A stretch of DNA of 64,000 nucleotides from Bradyrhizobium elkanii USDA 76 (GCF_023278185.1 NZ_CP066356.1:2844001-2908000); one strand, 5' to 3'; positions 54,505-63,848 are shown, counted from the first letter of the stretch. Made by a program: numbers and translations. The notes: generated by a model not told the origin, from the letters alone.

Positions 54505-55119
54505 TTACGGCGCCGCGGGCGCCGCTGCCCCTTCGAGCGCGAGCACGGCCTCGCGCTGGGCCTCCGGCATGGCGCGGATGCGGCGCCTCGCGGTGAGGCG
54601 GAGCGCGGCAAAGCCGCCGAGGAACACCACGATCTTGCTCACGATGCCGAAGATAGGCATCACGACAGCCCATGTCGTGATCTCGCAGGTCAGCGCGACG
54701 AAGGCGTTCACACCGGCGGAGACGAACATCAGGGCGACCCAGGCATAGCCGACCCTGACTGCGACATCGGGCACGACTTTCTGCGCGATCTCGGGCAGGT
54801 AGCGGTTGAGCCAGCAGGGTTTGAGCATCACGATGCCGACGATGGCGTAGATCACGCTCGGCTTGAACAGCACGAAGCGCGGGTCATGGGTCAGCAACGT
54901 GGCGGTGCCGGCGGCGACGACCAGGAACAGGCTGAGCCACTCCATGGTGTCGATCCGCTTGCCGCGCACCATCTGGACGCCGATCTGCACGACGCCGAAT
55001 GCGACGCCGAGGCCGACCGCAAGCGCGGTGTTGTGCGTCAGCAGGAACAGCACCAGAAAGACAAGCGTCGAGGCGAGATCGAGGGCCAACAGCCTTGCCG
55101 CGGTGAGGAAGTGCTTCAT
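54505..55119 (-). CDS. YciB/IspZ septation-related membrane protein
   Basis: 204 residues, five to six membrane helices. LALDLASTLVFLVLFLL and GVAFGVVQIGVQMVRGKRIDTMEWLSLFLVVAAG, then PRFVLFKPSVIYAIVGIVMLK, are typical of YciB (intracellular septation protein A) family. It would sit in the inner membrane and support cell division or envelope integrity. The Arg-rich C-terminal tail (ARRRIRAMPEAQ) is cytosolic. The start ATG is at 55119. Confidence 0.85.
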   Translation of the reverse strand: MKHFLTAARLLALDLASTLVFLVLFLLTHNTALAVGLGVAFGVVQIGVQMVRGKRIDTMEWLSLFLVVAAGTATLLTHDPRFVLFKPSVIYAIVGIVMLKPCWLNRYLPEIAQKVVPDVAVRVGYAWVALMFVSAGVNAFVALTCEITTWAVVMPIFGIVSKIVVFLGGFAALRLTARRRIRAMPEAQREAVLALEGAAAPAAP

Positions 55120-55422
55120 TGATTGCCAATCGCCCGCAGGTTCAATTCATTTTCGACAATGCGGCTCTTATAGCGGGTCCGGCGACCCACATGAAGCGAC
55201 CGCCGGGCAGATACAAGCCATTACCTGGAGGCGACTCGCCAAACTCGATGTCCGCCCGGCCGTTGCACAGCAGCGGACATCAGGTCGTACTCGCGGGCGA
55301 GCCGGCCGCTTCCAGGTCTGACCAATGCAGAACACGCCACTGAAGGCGCGGCCCTGCGCGCGCATCGCATGCGAGCCCTCTCATCGCGATCGTCGCGTCG
55401 TGGTTGCGGCCGGAGTGAACGC
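55120..55422. other. Intergenic region, no gene seen
   Basis: About 300 bases upstream of the YciB start and downstream of the small-peptide terminator. GC-rich, with no hairpin of note and no supported ORF. It should contain the YciB promoter. Confidence 0.35.
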
Positions 55423-55461
55423 AAAAAAGTAAAGCGCCCGGCGGGAGCGGCCGCCGGGCGC
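55423..55461 (-). terminator. Terminator of the 31-residue peptide gene
   Basis: AGCGCCCGGCGG...CCGCCGGGCGCT is a 12-bp GC stem (55433-55461); on the minus strand it is followed by TTTACTTTTTTGC (to 55423), a classical intrinsic terminator 25 bases after the peptide stop. Confidence 0.85.
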
Positions 55462-55485
55462 TGAACTCATGCCTGGTCGAATGTT

Positions 55486-55581
55486 CTAGAACACGCCGAG
55501 AATAATGGCGCCGACGAAGGCTAACGCGATGTACGCGGCCACAATGCTCAGCTTGCTCAGCAGAGGACTCGCGAAATCCAT
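55486..55581 (-). CDS. 31-residue single-pass membrane peptide
   Basis: Too short for routine calling. Minus strand ATG at 55581 to stop at 55486 encodes MDFASPLLSKLSIVAAYIAL then AFVGAIILGVF, with one hydrophobic helix (about residues 13-29) preceded by Lys10. GGGAG 8 bases upstream of the ATG and a strong terminator 25 bases downstream mark an independent mini-gene. Such small membrane peptides often modulate membrane complexes; the target is unknown. Confidence 0.75.
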   Translation of the reverse strand: MDFASPLLSKLSIVAAYIALAFVGAIILGVF

Positions 55582-55960
55582 TGGGGAAACTCCCTCGGTT
55601 CACAACGCTGCCCGATTAACGTCAAAGTTAGCAAGGGGTTCCAGGCCGAAAAAGTCAGTCTTGTTGTCAGGCCCGCTATTCGCGGCAATGCCGCATTGCG
55701 ATGCGCGGCTCAAATAGCCGCCGAATCAAGGCGTTGACGCGCCGCAAATATATTCGGCGGCGGTGCCGGTTCCAGGCGCCGGATAACGGTACCGTTCGGA
55801 TGTCCGTCGGTTGCTCTCGCTTCTGCCGTACGCATCGTGAGCCTGTGTCGTTGCGCCGCAAGGCAGCATCGTCATTTGTTGTGCGCCTGTCACAAACCAT
55901 ACCCAGATTGCCGCCGGAATGACCGGGGCTCACCCCCGGTAACGTATTTGGGGGCGTTAC
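55582..55960. other. Intergenic region, divergent leader
   Basis: A 379-base gap between the small-peptide gene and the autotransporter gene. It must hold both promoters. No ORF is supported and no riboswitch recognised; the region has AT-rich patches around 55740-55755 (CGCAAATATATTCG). Confidence 0.4.
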
Positions 55961-58900
55961 GTGAAATCTGAGTTTCTGAGCCGCGCAAGCCGGCTTGCGC
56001 TGGCTATTTCTGCGACTTCGTTGGGGTTCTCCTCTCCGGCACTGGCCGCAAGCTTCAGCACTCCTCCGAACAGCACGACGGCGCAGACCGTCTCTAATAA
56101 TGACACCGGCGCGGTCGCCGCCGGCAGCAGCCTGTCGGTGACGGGCACCGCGATCACCTGGATCACCGGCCTGTCGTCGCCCGGCGTCGTCATCACCAAC
56201 AATGGCACCATCTCGGCGACCTCGCGCGGCATCGACACCTCGAGCAGCGCCATCAGCGGCAATCTCACGCTGATCAACAATGCCGGCGCGGTCTTCGCCG
56301 CGTCCAACGATGCATTCCGGATCAATGGCGGCCTGAGCAGCGGGTCGGTCACCGTCGACAATGCCGGCACCGTCCAGTCGACGGGCAACGGCCGCGTCTT
56401 CGACTTCGTCAACGCGACGTCGAACACCACCGTGTTCTCGATCACCAACCAGAGCGGCGGCACCATCAGGTCATCAGGCAGCGACGTGATGCGGATCGGC
56501 GGCGGAACCACCACGATTACCAATTCCGGCCTGATCGACGCGACCAATACGGCCGGGTCTCGCGCGATCCGCGCCACCACCAATCTCAACAACGTGATCT
56601 CGCTGTCGGTCGTCAACAATGCGGGCGCGACGATCCAGTCGGCGGACGACGCCATCCAGATCAACGGCGCGTCGGGCAGCAACAGCACGACGGCGGCCAG
56701 GTTCTCGGTCGACAATGCCGGCACCATCAAATCGGCGACCGGCCAGGCGATCGACTTCGACAATCTCACCTCGACCGCCGCGAGCCTTCACATCACCAAC
56801 CGTGCGACCGGCCTGATCACCGCGGCCAATGCGGATGCGATCCGTCCGGGCGAGAACTTCACGATCGACAATTACGGCCAGATCATCGCCAATGGCACGA
56901 TCGATCCGGCAACCGGCCGGCCCAGCGCCGATGCGATCGATCTTCAGGGCGGCCACAACGGCACCGTCAACAACTATGCCGGCGGCCTGATCTCGGGTGC
57001 CAAGAACGGCACCGCGGGCGACGCCGGCACCATCACGGTCAACAATTTTGCCGGCGCAACCATCATCGGCCGCAACGGTGCGGGCGTCGGCGGCGGCAAC
57101 GCCATTGTCACCAATTACGGCACCATCACCGGGGCGATCGACGGCGTGTCGACGCGCAGCGATGGCGACGGCATTGATATCGACAATGTCCTGACGCTGA
57201 CCAATTACGGCATCGTGCAGGGCACCGGCGCGACCGGCGCCGACGACGGCGGCCGCTTCAACAACAGCGAAGGCCTTGCGATCGGCGGCGGCACCATCCG
57301 CAACTACGGCACCATCAGCGGCGCCGCGGCGGGCATCGTCGTCAACAACGATTCAAATCCGGACCATTCGCGCAGCGGATCGGTGGCGCTCGACCTGATC
57401 AACTATGCCGGCGCCACCATCGTCGGCAACAACAGCTATGCGATCCGCTCCGAGAACAAGACCGGCAATGCCGCCGTCGACAACGACAGGATCGTCAACT
57501 ACGGCACCATCATCGGCAACGGCACGATTCCCGATCCCAATGGCGTTACGCTGCTGCAGAACGGCACGCCCGATACCGGCTCGGTCGGTACGCTGAACGG
57601 CGTGACCTATACCGGTACCGGCTCGACCCGCTTCATCCGCGGCGACGGCGCAGCGATCCAGACCGGCGAGGGCGCCGACGTGCTGTCGAACTACGGCACC
57701 ATCATCGGCAATACCGGCCGCGCGATCAGCATGGAAGGCGGCGACGACACGCTCAATCTCTATGGCGGCTCGACCATCACCGGGCGGATTGATGGTGGGG
57801 TCGGCGCCGATACGCTCAATCTGTTCGGTCCGGGCACGGGCACGCTCTCGAACGTGATCAATTTCGAGGTGCTCAACGTGCAGGGCGGCGTCTGGACCGT
57901 GACCGACGCGCAGAGCTACCAGAACGGCGCCACCATCGGTTCTGGCGCGACGCTGCTGGTCAATGGCTCGCTTGGCAATGCCGTGACCGTCAATGCCGGC
58001 GGCACGCTCGGCGGCAATGGCAGCGTCGGCAATGTCCTGGTCGATGGCGGCACGCTGTCACCGGGCAATTCGATCGGGACGCTCACGGTGCAGGGCAGCC
58101 TGACCTTCACCACCGCATCCACCTATCTGGTCGAAGTGTCGGCCGCGGCGTCCGATCGCACCAACGTGACAGGCGCGGCAACGCTCGGCGGCGCCGCGGT
58201 CAACGCGTCCTTCACCGGCACCACGTTCCAGAAGCAGTACACCATCCTCAACGCGGCCGGCGGTGTCAGCGGCAGCTTTGCCGGGCCGGTCAACAGCAAT
58301 TTGCCATCGAACCTCATCTCCAGCCTGAGCTATGACGCCAACAACGTCTATCTCAATTTGGCGCTGAATTTTGCCGCAACCGGAAAGCTCAGCGGCAATC
58401 AGGCCGCGGTCGGCAATGCGATCACCAACTCGTTCAACAGCACCGGCAGCGTTACCGCCGCATTCGGCGTGCTGACTCCGGCCGGGCTGACGCAGGCGTC
58501 GGGCGAACTCGGCACCGGCTCGCAGCAGACCACCTTCGATGCCATGAACATGTTCCTCGGCGTCATGACGGATTCCTTCACCGAAGGGCGCGGCGGCATG
58601 TCTGCAAATGGCGGCGCGTCGCAATTCGCCGGCGACACCATGAGCTACGCATCGACCGGGATGTCGCGTGCGAAGGCCGCGCGCGATGCCTATGCCGCGA
58701 TCTATCGCAAGGCGCCGCCGCAACAGACGTTCGAGCAGCGCTGGAGCGTCTGGGCGGCGGGTTTCGGCGGCGGGCAGAGCACCGATGGCGGCACCGCCGT
58801 CGGATCGAATTCGACGACGAGCCGCATTTTCGGTGTCGCCGTCGGCGCCGACTACCGGATCTCGCCCGACACGATCGCGGGCCTTGCGCTCGCCGGCGGC

Positions 58901-59581
58901 GGTACCAATTTCACCGTGGCCAATGCACTCGGCGGCGGACGCTCCGACCTGTTCCAGACCGGCGCCTTCATCCGTCATGGATTCGGGCCGGCCTATCTGT
59001 TGGGCGCGCTGGCCTATGGCTGGCAGGACGTCACCACCGATCGCACCGTGACGATCGCCGGCATCGACCGGCTGCGCGCGCAGTTCAACGCCAATGCGCT
59101 CTCTGGCCGGATCGAAGGCGGCTATCGCTTCATCACGCCGTGGTCGCTGGCGTTGACGCCCTATGCCGCCGGACAGTTCACGACCTACGATCTGCCGTCC
59201 TATGCCGAGCTGGTGCTGTCGGGATCGAGCGCGTTCGCGGTGGCCTATGGCGCCAAGACCGTTACCGCCACGCGCAGCGAACTCGGCGTCCGCAGCGATC
59301 GCTCGATCGCGTTGCAGGATGGCATTCTCAGCCTGCGCGGCCGCCTTGCCTGGGCGCACGACTACAACACCGATCGCAGCGTTGCCGCGACATTCCAGAC
59401 GCTGCCGGGCGCGTCCTTCGTGGTCAACGGCGCGGCGCCGGCGAGCGATGCGGTGCTCACCACCGCGAGCGCGGCGATGAACTGGACCAGCGGCTGGTCG
59501 GCGGCGCTCACCTTCGAAGGCGAGTTCTCCGATGTCACGTCGTCCTATGGCGGCAAGGGTGTCGTTCGCTACACGTGGTGA
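55961..59581 (+). CDS. Autotransporter with beta-helical passenger
   Basis: 1206 residues, GTG start after GGGGCGTTAC. Signal peptide to about ALAA (residue 30). The passenger (about 30-720) is built of repeats ending in N-x-G-T-I (ITNNGTISA, VTNYGTITG, IRNYGTISG, IVNYGTIIG), typical of right-handed beta-helices. The linker (PGNSIGTLTVQGSL) leads into the C-terminal beta-barrel from about residue 927 (WSVWAAGFGGG) and ends ...VVRYTW, the aromatic C-terminus needed by BAM. Type Va secreted surface protein, perhaps an adhesin. No protease triad was noticed. Confidence 0.93.
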   Translation: MKSEFLSRASRLALAISATSLGFSSPALAASFSTPPNSTTAQTVSNNDTGAVAAGSSLSVTGTAITWITGLSSPGVVITNNGTISATSRGIDTSSSAISGNLTLINNAGAVFAASNDAFRINGGLSSGSVTVDNAGTVQSTGNGRVFDFVNATSNTTVFSITNQSGGTIRSSGSDVMRIGGGTTTITNSGLIDATNTAGSRAIRATTNLNNVISLSVVNNAGATIQSADDAIQINGASGSNSTTAARFSVDNAGTIKSATGQAIDFDNLTSTAASLHITNRATGLITAANADAIRPGENFTIDNYGQIIANGTIDPATGRPSADAIDLQGGHNGTVNNYAGGLISGAKNGTAGDAGTITVNNFAGATIIGRNGAGVGGGNAIVTNYGTITGAIDGVSTRSDGDGIDIDNVLTLTNYGIVQGTGATGADDGGRFNNSEGLAIGGGTIRNYGTISGAAAGIVVNNDSNPDHSRSGSVALDLINYAGATIVGNNSYAIRSENKTGNAAVDNDRIVNYGTIIGNGTIPDPNGVTLLQNGTPDTGSVGTLNGVTYTGTGSTRFIRGDGAAIQTGEGADVLSNYGTIIGNTGRAISMEGGDDTLNLYGGSTITGRIDGGVGADTLNLFGPGTGTLSNVINFEVLNVQGGVWTVTDAQSYQNGATIGSGATLLVNGSLGNAVTVNAGGTLGGNGSVGNVLVDGGTLSPGNSIGTLTVQGSLTFTTASTYLVEVSAAASDRTNVTGAATLGGAAVNASFTGTTFQKQYTILNAAGGVSGSFAGPVNSNLPSNLISSLSYDANNVYLNLALNFAATGKLSGNQAAVGNAITNSFNSTGSVTAAFGVLTPAGLTQASGELGTGSQQTTFDAMNMFLGVMTDSFTEGRGGMSANGGASQFAGDTMSYASTGMSRAKAARDAYAAIYRKAPPQQTFEQRWSVWAAGFGGGQSTDGGTAVGSNSTTSRIFGVAVGADYRISPDTIAGLALAGGGTNFTVANALGGGRSDLFQTGAFIRHGFGPAYLLGALAYGWQDVTTDRTVTIAGIDRLRAQFNANALSGRIEGGYRFITPWSLALTPYAAGQFTTYDLPSYAELVLSGSSAFAVAYGAKTVTATRSELGVRSDRSIALQDGILSLRGRLAWAHDYNTDRSVAATFQTLPGASFVVNGAAPASDAVLTTASAAMNWTSGWSAALTFEGEFSDVTSSYGGKGVVRYTW

Positions 59582-59707
59582 TGACGATCATTCTCGGCAG
59601 GGCGCGCGTCACCCTGCCGGGTTCCGCCGCATGGTTAAGGACAGCTGAAAACAACGCATCGAAATGCGTTGAAGAGTCTTTAATCAAATTCGCAGAACCT
59701 CCGCGCC

Positions 59708-60943
59708 ATGACGCGTGGAGTTCGTTTGTATCTCGTCGGCTCCCTTGTCCTTGTGTCGCTTGCTGGTTGCGGTCGCGGTCTGTTTCAGACTGCCGAGCGC
59801 GAACCGTGGCGGGCCGAGGCCGAGGCCGCATGCCTGAAGTCGGGCGCGGTCAAGGAGAGCGCCGATCTCGTCCGCATTGATCCGATCTCCGGTCCCGGCG
59901 TCTGCGGCGCCGAGTTCCCGCTCAAGGTCGCCGCGCTCGGTGAAGCCAGTTCAGCTTACGGATTTGCCGACGACAGCCTGCGTCCGCCGGCATCAGTCGG
60001 CAACCAGCCGCGCTGGCCGATCAACCGCCAGCCGTCTCCGCCGCCCGCGCAGGCGCCGTATTCCAATCAGGCCGTCGGCCAGCCGAGCTATGGCAATGAG
60101 CCGAGCTATGGCAACCGTCAGAATGGGCCGGTCTCGCTGTCGGCGCCCGGCGTTCCGCCGCAGCAGGACGAGATCGATTTGCCGCCGGATGGCTCGCCCG
60201 ACGCCAGGGGCGAGCGACCTTATTATCCGGGCCTGCCCTCCAATCCGCAGCGCGACAGCGCGGCCGCGCCCTATTCACCGGCACCGTATTCCCAGCAGCC
60301 GCCCGGCGCGCCACCGCCGCCGCGGCTCGGTCCCTCGAGCGGCAATGCGGTGGTGACGGTCGGCCCGGTCGCAGTGAAGCCGGCGGCAACGCTGGCGTGC
60401 CCGATCGTCTCGGTGCTCGAGCGCTGGCTCGCCGATTCCGTGCAGCCTGCGGCGCAGCGCTGGTTCGGCGCGCGTGTCGTCGAGATCAAGCAGATCTCGG
60501 CCTATTCCTGCCGCGGCATGAACGGCAATTCGCACGCGCATATTTCCGAGCACGCCTTCGGCAATGCGCTCGACATCGCAGCCTTTACGCTGGCTGACGG
60601 TCGCCGCATCACCGTGAAGGATGGCTGGAAGGGCCTGCCGGAAGAGCAGGGCTTTCTGCGCGATGTCCAGGCCGCCGCCTGCCAGCAATTCACCACGGTG
60701 CTGGCGCCGGGGTCCAACGTCTATCACTACGACCACATCCATGTGGATCTGATGCGCCGGGCCAGCCGGCGCCTGATCTGCCAGCCCGCCGCCGTCTCGG
60801 GCGAGGAGGTCGCGGCGCGTGCCGGCGGCCGTAACCCCTATGCAACGCGCGAACCTTATGTCACAGGATCGCTCGGCGGCAGAAAGCCGGCCCCGCGGGG
60901 TAAGGCGGGGGTCAACGAAGAAGACGAATTCGCCGACGAATAG
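59708..60943 (+). CDS. Extensin-like lipoprotein
   Basis: 411 residues. Lipobox SLAGC (about residues 17-21) after a signal peptide, so anchored in the envelope. A long Pro/Gln/Tyr-rich linker (residues about 100-215) precedes the extensin-like C-terminal domain (PF06904): ACPIVSVLERWLADSVQPAA, SCRGMNGNSHAHISEHAFGNALDIA, and YHYDHIHVDL; the His/Asp set resembles peptidase M15-type zinc ligands. It may trim peptidoglycan; the exact reaction is unclear. Confidence 0.85.
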   Translation: MTRGVRLYLVGSLVLVSLAGCGRGLFQTAEREPWRAEAEAACLKSGAVKESADLVRIDPISGPGVCGAEFPLKVAALGEASSAYGFADDSLRPPASVGNQPRWPINRQPSPPPAQAPYSNQAVGQPSYGNEPSYGNRQNGPVSLSAPGVPPQQDEIDLPPDGSPDARGERPYYPGLPSNPQRDSAAAPYSPAPYSQQPPGAPPPPRLGPSSGNAVVTVGPVAVKPAATLACPIVSVLERWLADSVQPAAQRWFGARVVEIKQISAYSCRGMNGNSHAHISEHAFGNALDIAAFTLADGRRITVKDGWKGLPEEQGFLRDVQAAACQQFTTVLAPGSNVYHYDHIHVDLMRRASRRLICQPAAVSGEEVAARAGGRNPYATREPYVTGSLGGRKPAPRGKAGVNEEDEFADE

Positions 60944-61056
60944 GGGCGCGTCTGATACCCGTATTTTTACTGGGTGACACCGTGCAAACGGTAGCCACTT
61001 TTGTTGCATATGCTCGCTGAGTCGGGCGCACCCGGCTGATTGTTTGGGGGATAGCT

Positions 61057-61434
61057 TTGCAAGACGCGCCGATCATTCTCGTCATCGAAGACGATCGTGA
61101 TCTTCAGATGATGGTGGAGGACGCCCTGAGAGACGGCGGCTATGAGCCGGCGATCGCAGGTTCGGGCGAGGAAGCCCTGACGCTGCTGAAGGCGTTCCGC
61201 ACCAAATACAGTGCACTGGTCACCGACATTCGCCTGCTCGGCCGGCTCGACGGCTGGCGTGTGGCGCGCGGCGCGCGCGAGATCGATCCGTCATTCCCGG
61301 TGCTCTACATCACCGGCGGCGGCGGCGACGAGTGGCCGACCAGGGGCGTGCCGGACAGCGTGCTGCTGAACAAGCCGTTCTCGCCCGATGAACTGGTTGC
61401 GGCCGTGGCGAAGCTGCTCGAGAATGCCGCGTAG
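61057..61434 (+). CDS. Single-domain response regulator
   Basis: 125 residues, receiver domain only. Acidic pocket VIEDDRDLQ, phospho-Asp in LVTDIRLLG (about residue 55), ITGGGGDEW in the Thr/Ser loop (Thr 90), Lys in LLNKPFSPDEL (about 107). No output domain. Start is a TTG at 61057, chosen because GGGGG lies 7 bases upstream and no ATG fits. No kinase is adjacent, so it may answer a hybrid kinase elsewhere or act in chemotaxis-like branching. Confidence 0.85.
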   Translation: MQDAPIILVIEDDRDLQMMVEDALRDGGYEPAIAGSGEEALTLLKAFRTKYSALVTDIRLLGRLDGWRVARGAREIDPSFPVLYITGGGGDEWPTRGVPDSVLLNKPFSPDELVAAVAKLLENAA

Positions 61435-61509
61435 GCCTCAGCGATTGATCGCCCGCGCGAAATCGGCGATGCGGACGTTGGACGGGGCAAACGTGTTTTC
61501 CAGGCCGGC

Positions 61510-62208
61510 ATGAATGACTTCGCACAGTCGATCACGGCGGCAGCTTCCCTGATAGCCGGTCGCGATCCGGTCCTGCTCGGGATCGTCGCATTGTCGTTGC
61601 GTGTCAGCCTGCTGGCGAGCCTGCTCGCGCTGTTGATCGGCGCGCCGATCGGCGGCTGGCTTGCGATATCGAGGTTTCGCGGACGGCAGGTGGTGATCGT
61701 GCTCGCCAATGCCTGTCTCGGCCTGCCGCCGGTCGTGGTCGGCCTCGGGCTTTATCTCCTGCTGTCGCGATCCGGACCGTTGGGCTTCGCCGGGCTGTTG
61801 TTCACGCCGACGGCGATGGTGGTGGCGCAGGTCATCCTGGCGACGCCGATCGTGGTTGCGCTGGTGCATCGTCCGGTCGCGCTGCTGTGGGCGGAATATG
61901 CCGACCTGATCCGCACCGACGGCCTGTCCCGCCTGCGCAGCCTTGCGCTGGTGTTCTCGCTCGGCCGCGCCTCGCTGCTCACCGCGTTCCTCGCCGCGTT
62001 CGGCCGCGCCATCGCGGAGGTCGGCGCCATCATCATCGTGGGCGGCAATATCAGCGGCTATACGCGAACGATGACGACCGCGATCGCGCTCGAGACCAGC
62101 AAGGGCGAGCTGGCGCTCGGCCTCGGGCTCGGCGTCATCCTGCTTGCGCTGAGCGTCAGCGTCAGCACGATCGCGTTTCTGCTAGTGCGCGGCGTTGGGG
62201 AAAAATAG
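61510..62208 (+). CDS. tupB: Tungstate-type ABC permease
   Basis: 232 residues, about six membrane helices. The ABC-permease EAA-like loop is at AEVGAIIIVGGNISGYTRTMTTAI (about residues 172-195), with SRFRGRQVVIVLANACLGLPPVVVGLGLY as in TupB. It pairs with the periplasmic TupA encoded on the other strand at 62182-63003; their 3' ends overlap by 27 bases. The ATPase TupC is not in this window. ModB-like permease is the alternative reading. Confidence 0.85.
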   Translation: MNDFAQSITAAASLIAGRDPVLLGIVALSLRVSLLASLLALLIGAPIGGWLAISRFRGRQVVIVLANACLGLPPVVVGLGLYLLLSRSGPLGFAGLLFTPTAMVVAQVILATPIVVALVHRPVALLWAEYADLIRTDGLSRLRSLALVFSLGRASLLTAFLAAFGRAIAEVGAIIIVGGNISGYTRTMTTAIALETSKGELALGLGLGVILLALSVSVSTIAFLLVRGVGEK

Positions 62209-63003
62209 CTGCTCGCCGCCGACCTTGTAGCCGGCGATGGCCGACTGCCCGGCCTGCGAGATCAGCCAGTCGATGAAGGCCTGGCCGTCCGCGGCCTTCA
62301 CCGTCGGATGCTTCGCCGGATTGACCAGCATCACGCCGTACTGGTTGAACAGCCGCCGGTCGCCTTCGGTCAGCACGGCGAGTTCGCCGCGGTTCTTGAA
62401 CGACAGCCAGGTGCCGCGGTCGGACAGCACATAGGCATTCGACGCGGATGCCATGTTGAGCGCCGGACCCATGCCCTGGCCGATCTCGCGATACCACTGG
62501 CCCTTCGCTGAGCCGAGATTGACGCCGGCCGCTTTCCAGAGCCGCAGCTCGGCCTCGTGCGTGCCGGAGTGGTCGCCGCGCGAGATGAAGGCCGATTTGG
62601 TCGCGGCGATCTTACGCAGGGCGTCCGCGACGTCCTTGTCGCCGGCGATATGCGCCGGATCGGCCGCCTTCGGGCCGACGATGACGAAGTCGTTGTACAT
62701 CACGTCATATCGCCTGGTCGCAAAGCCCTCGGCCAGGAACTTCTCTTCGGCCACACGATCATGCACGAACACGACATCGGCATCGCCGCGCCGTCCGATG
62801 TCGAGCGCCTGTCCGGTGCCGACCGCGACCACCTTCACGGCAATGCCCGAGGCCTCCGAGAAGCGCGGCAGCAGATAGCCGAACAGGCCGGACTGCTCGG
62901 TCGATGTCGTCGAGGCCACGATGATGGACCGGGTCTGCGCGAGCGTCGGGCCGGCGAACAACAGCGCGGCGGCGATCAGGAGGTTTCGAACGAACGATGC
63001 CAT
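62182..63003 (-). CDS. tupA: Tungstate-binding periplasmic protein
   Basis: 273 residues. Signal peptide MASFVRNLLIAAALLFAG to about LAQ, then IIVASTTSTEQSGLFGYLLPRF, the typical TupA/WtpA start with anion-binding Ser/Thr, and GDADVVFVHDRVAEE, SRGDHSGTHEAEL and EGDRRLFNQYGVMLVNPAKHP. It should bind tungstate or molybdate for the TupB permease. It is convergent with tupB, a layout that is unusual for this pair. Start at 63003 gives the signal peptide. Confidence 0.88.
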   Translation of the reverse strand: MASFVRNLLIAAALLFAGPTLAQTRSIIVASTTSTEQSGLFGYLLPRFSEASGIAVKVVAVGTGQALDIGRRGDADVVFVHDRVAEEKFLAEGFATRRYDVMYNDFVIVGPKAADPAHIAGDKDVADALRKIAATKSAFISRGDHSGTHEAELRLWKAAGVNLGSAKGQWYREIGQGMGPALNMASASNAYVLSDRGTWLSFKNRGELAVLTEGDRRLFNQYGVMLVNPAKHPTVKAADGQAFIDWLISQAGQSAIAGYKVGGEQLFFPNAAH

Positions 63004-63143
63004 GTGAATGCTGCTTATCGGAGAATGATGTCGGTCACCTTGCCGCATTTCGTCCGGTGACGCAAAGCAGGCGCGATGTCGCGCGCTGCGATTGGCGGTG
63101 CTAGGGTCGCCCCGAACGAAGCAATAAGAAGGGATATCGGATC

Positions 63144-63848
63144 ATGGCAGCAGAGAAGGTCGCGCTAGTTACCGCGGGCGGCAGCGGCATGGGAGCGGCG
63201 GCGGCGCGGCGCCTCGCGGCCGATGGTTTCCGCGTTGCGATCCTGTCGTCGTCGGGCAAGGGCGAGGCGCTGGCGAAGGAGCTCGGCGGCCTCGGCTTCA
63301 CTGGTTCGAACCGTTCCAACGATGATCTGAAGCGCGCCGTCGACGGCGTGGTGGCGCGCTGGGGCCGCATCGATGCGTTGGTCAACAGCGCCGGCCACGG
63401 CCCGCGCGCGGGTGTGCTCGAACTGACCGACGAGCAGTGGCACACCGGTCTCGACGTCTATCTGATGAACGTGATCCGCCCGACGCGTCTCGTCGCGCCT
63501 CACATGCAGGCGCAGAAGTCGGGGGCGATCGTCAACATCTCCACCGCCTGGGCGTTCGAGCCGAGCGCGATGTTTCCGACCTCGGCGGTGTTCCGCGCCG
63601 GGCTCGCCGCGTTCACAAAACTGTTCACCGACAGCTACGCCGCCAGCAATGTGCGCATGAACAACGTGCTGCCGGGCTGGATCGACAGCCTGCCGGCAAC
63701 CGACGAGCGGCGCGACAGCGTGCCGATGAAGCGCTATGGCAAGGCGGAAGAGATCGCCGCAACCATCAGCTTCCTCGTCTCCGACGGAGCGGGCTACATC
63801 ACCGGCCAGAACATCCGCGTCGACGGCGGTTTGATGCGGTCGATTTGA
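63144..63848 (+). CDS. SDR-family protein with altered active site
   Basis: 234 residues. Rossmann start VALVTAGGSGMGAAAARRLAADG (TGxxxGxG-like), ALVNSAGHG (NAG variant), and ending YITGQNIRVDGGLMRSI. The usual catalytic YxxxK is replaced: in the segment PTSAVFRAGLAAFTK the Tyr is Ser and the Lys is Arg, while the preceding Ser of ISTAW remains. So it may bind NAD(P) without normal dehydrogenase activity or use a different mechanism. Function unknown. Confidence 0.8.
   Translation: MAAEKVALVTAGGSGMGAAAARRLAADGFRVAILSSSGKGEALAKELGGLGFTGSNRSNDDLKRAVDGVVARWGRIDALVNSAGHGPRAGVLELTDEQWHTGLDVYLMNVIRPTRLVAPHMQAQKSGAIVNISTAWAFEPSAMFPTSAVFRAGLAAFTKLFTDSYAASNVRMNNVLPGWIDSLPATDERRDSVPMKRYGKAEEIAATISFLVSDGAGYITGQNIRVDGGLMRSI

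Noticed and set aside
58058..59359. 433-codon minus-strand frame in the autotransporter
   Set aside because: Antisense shadow of the beta-barrel domain.
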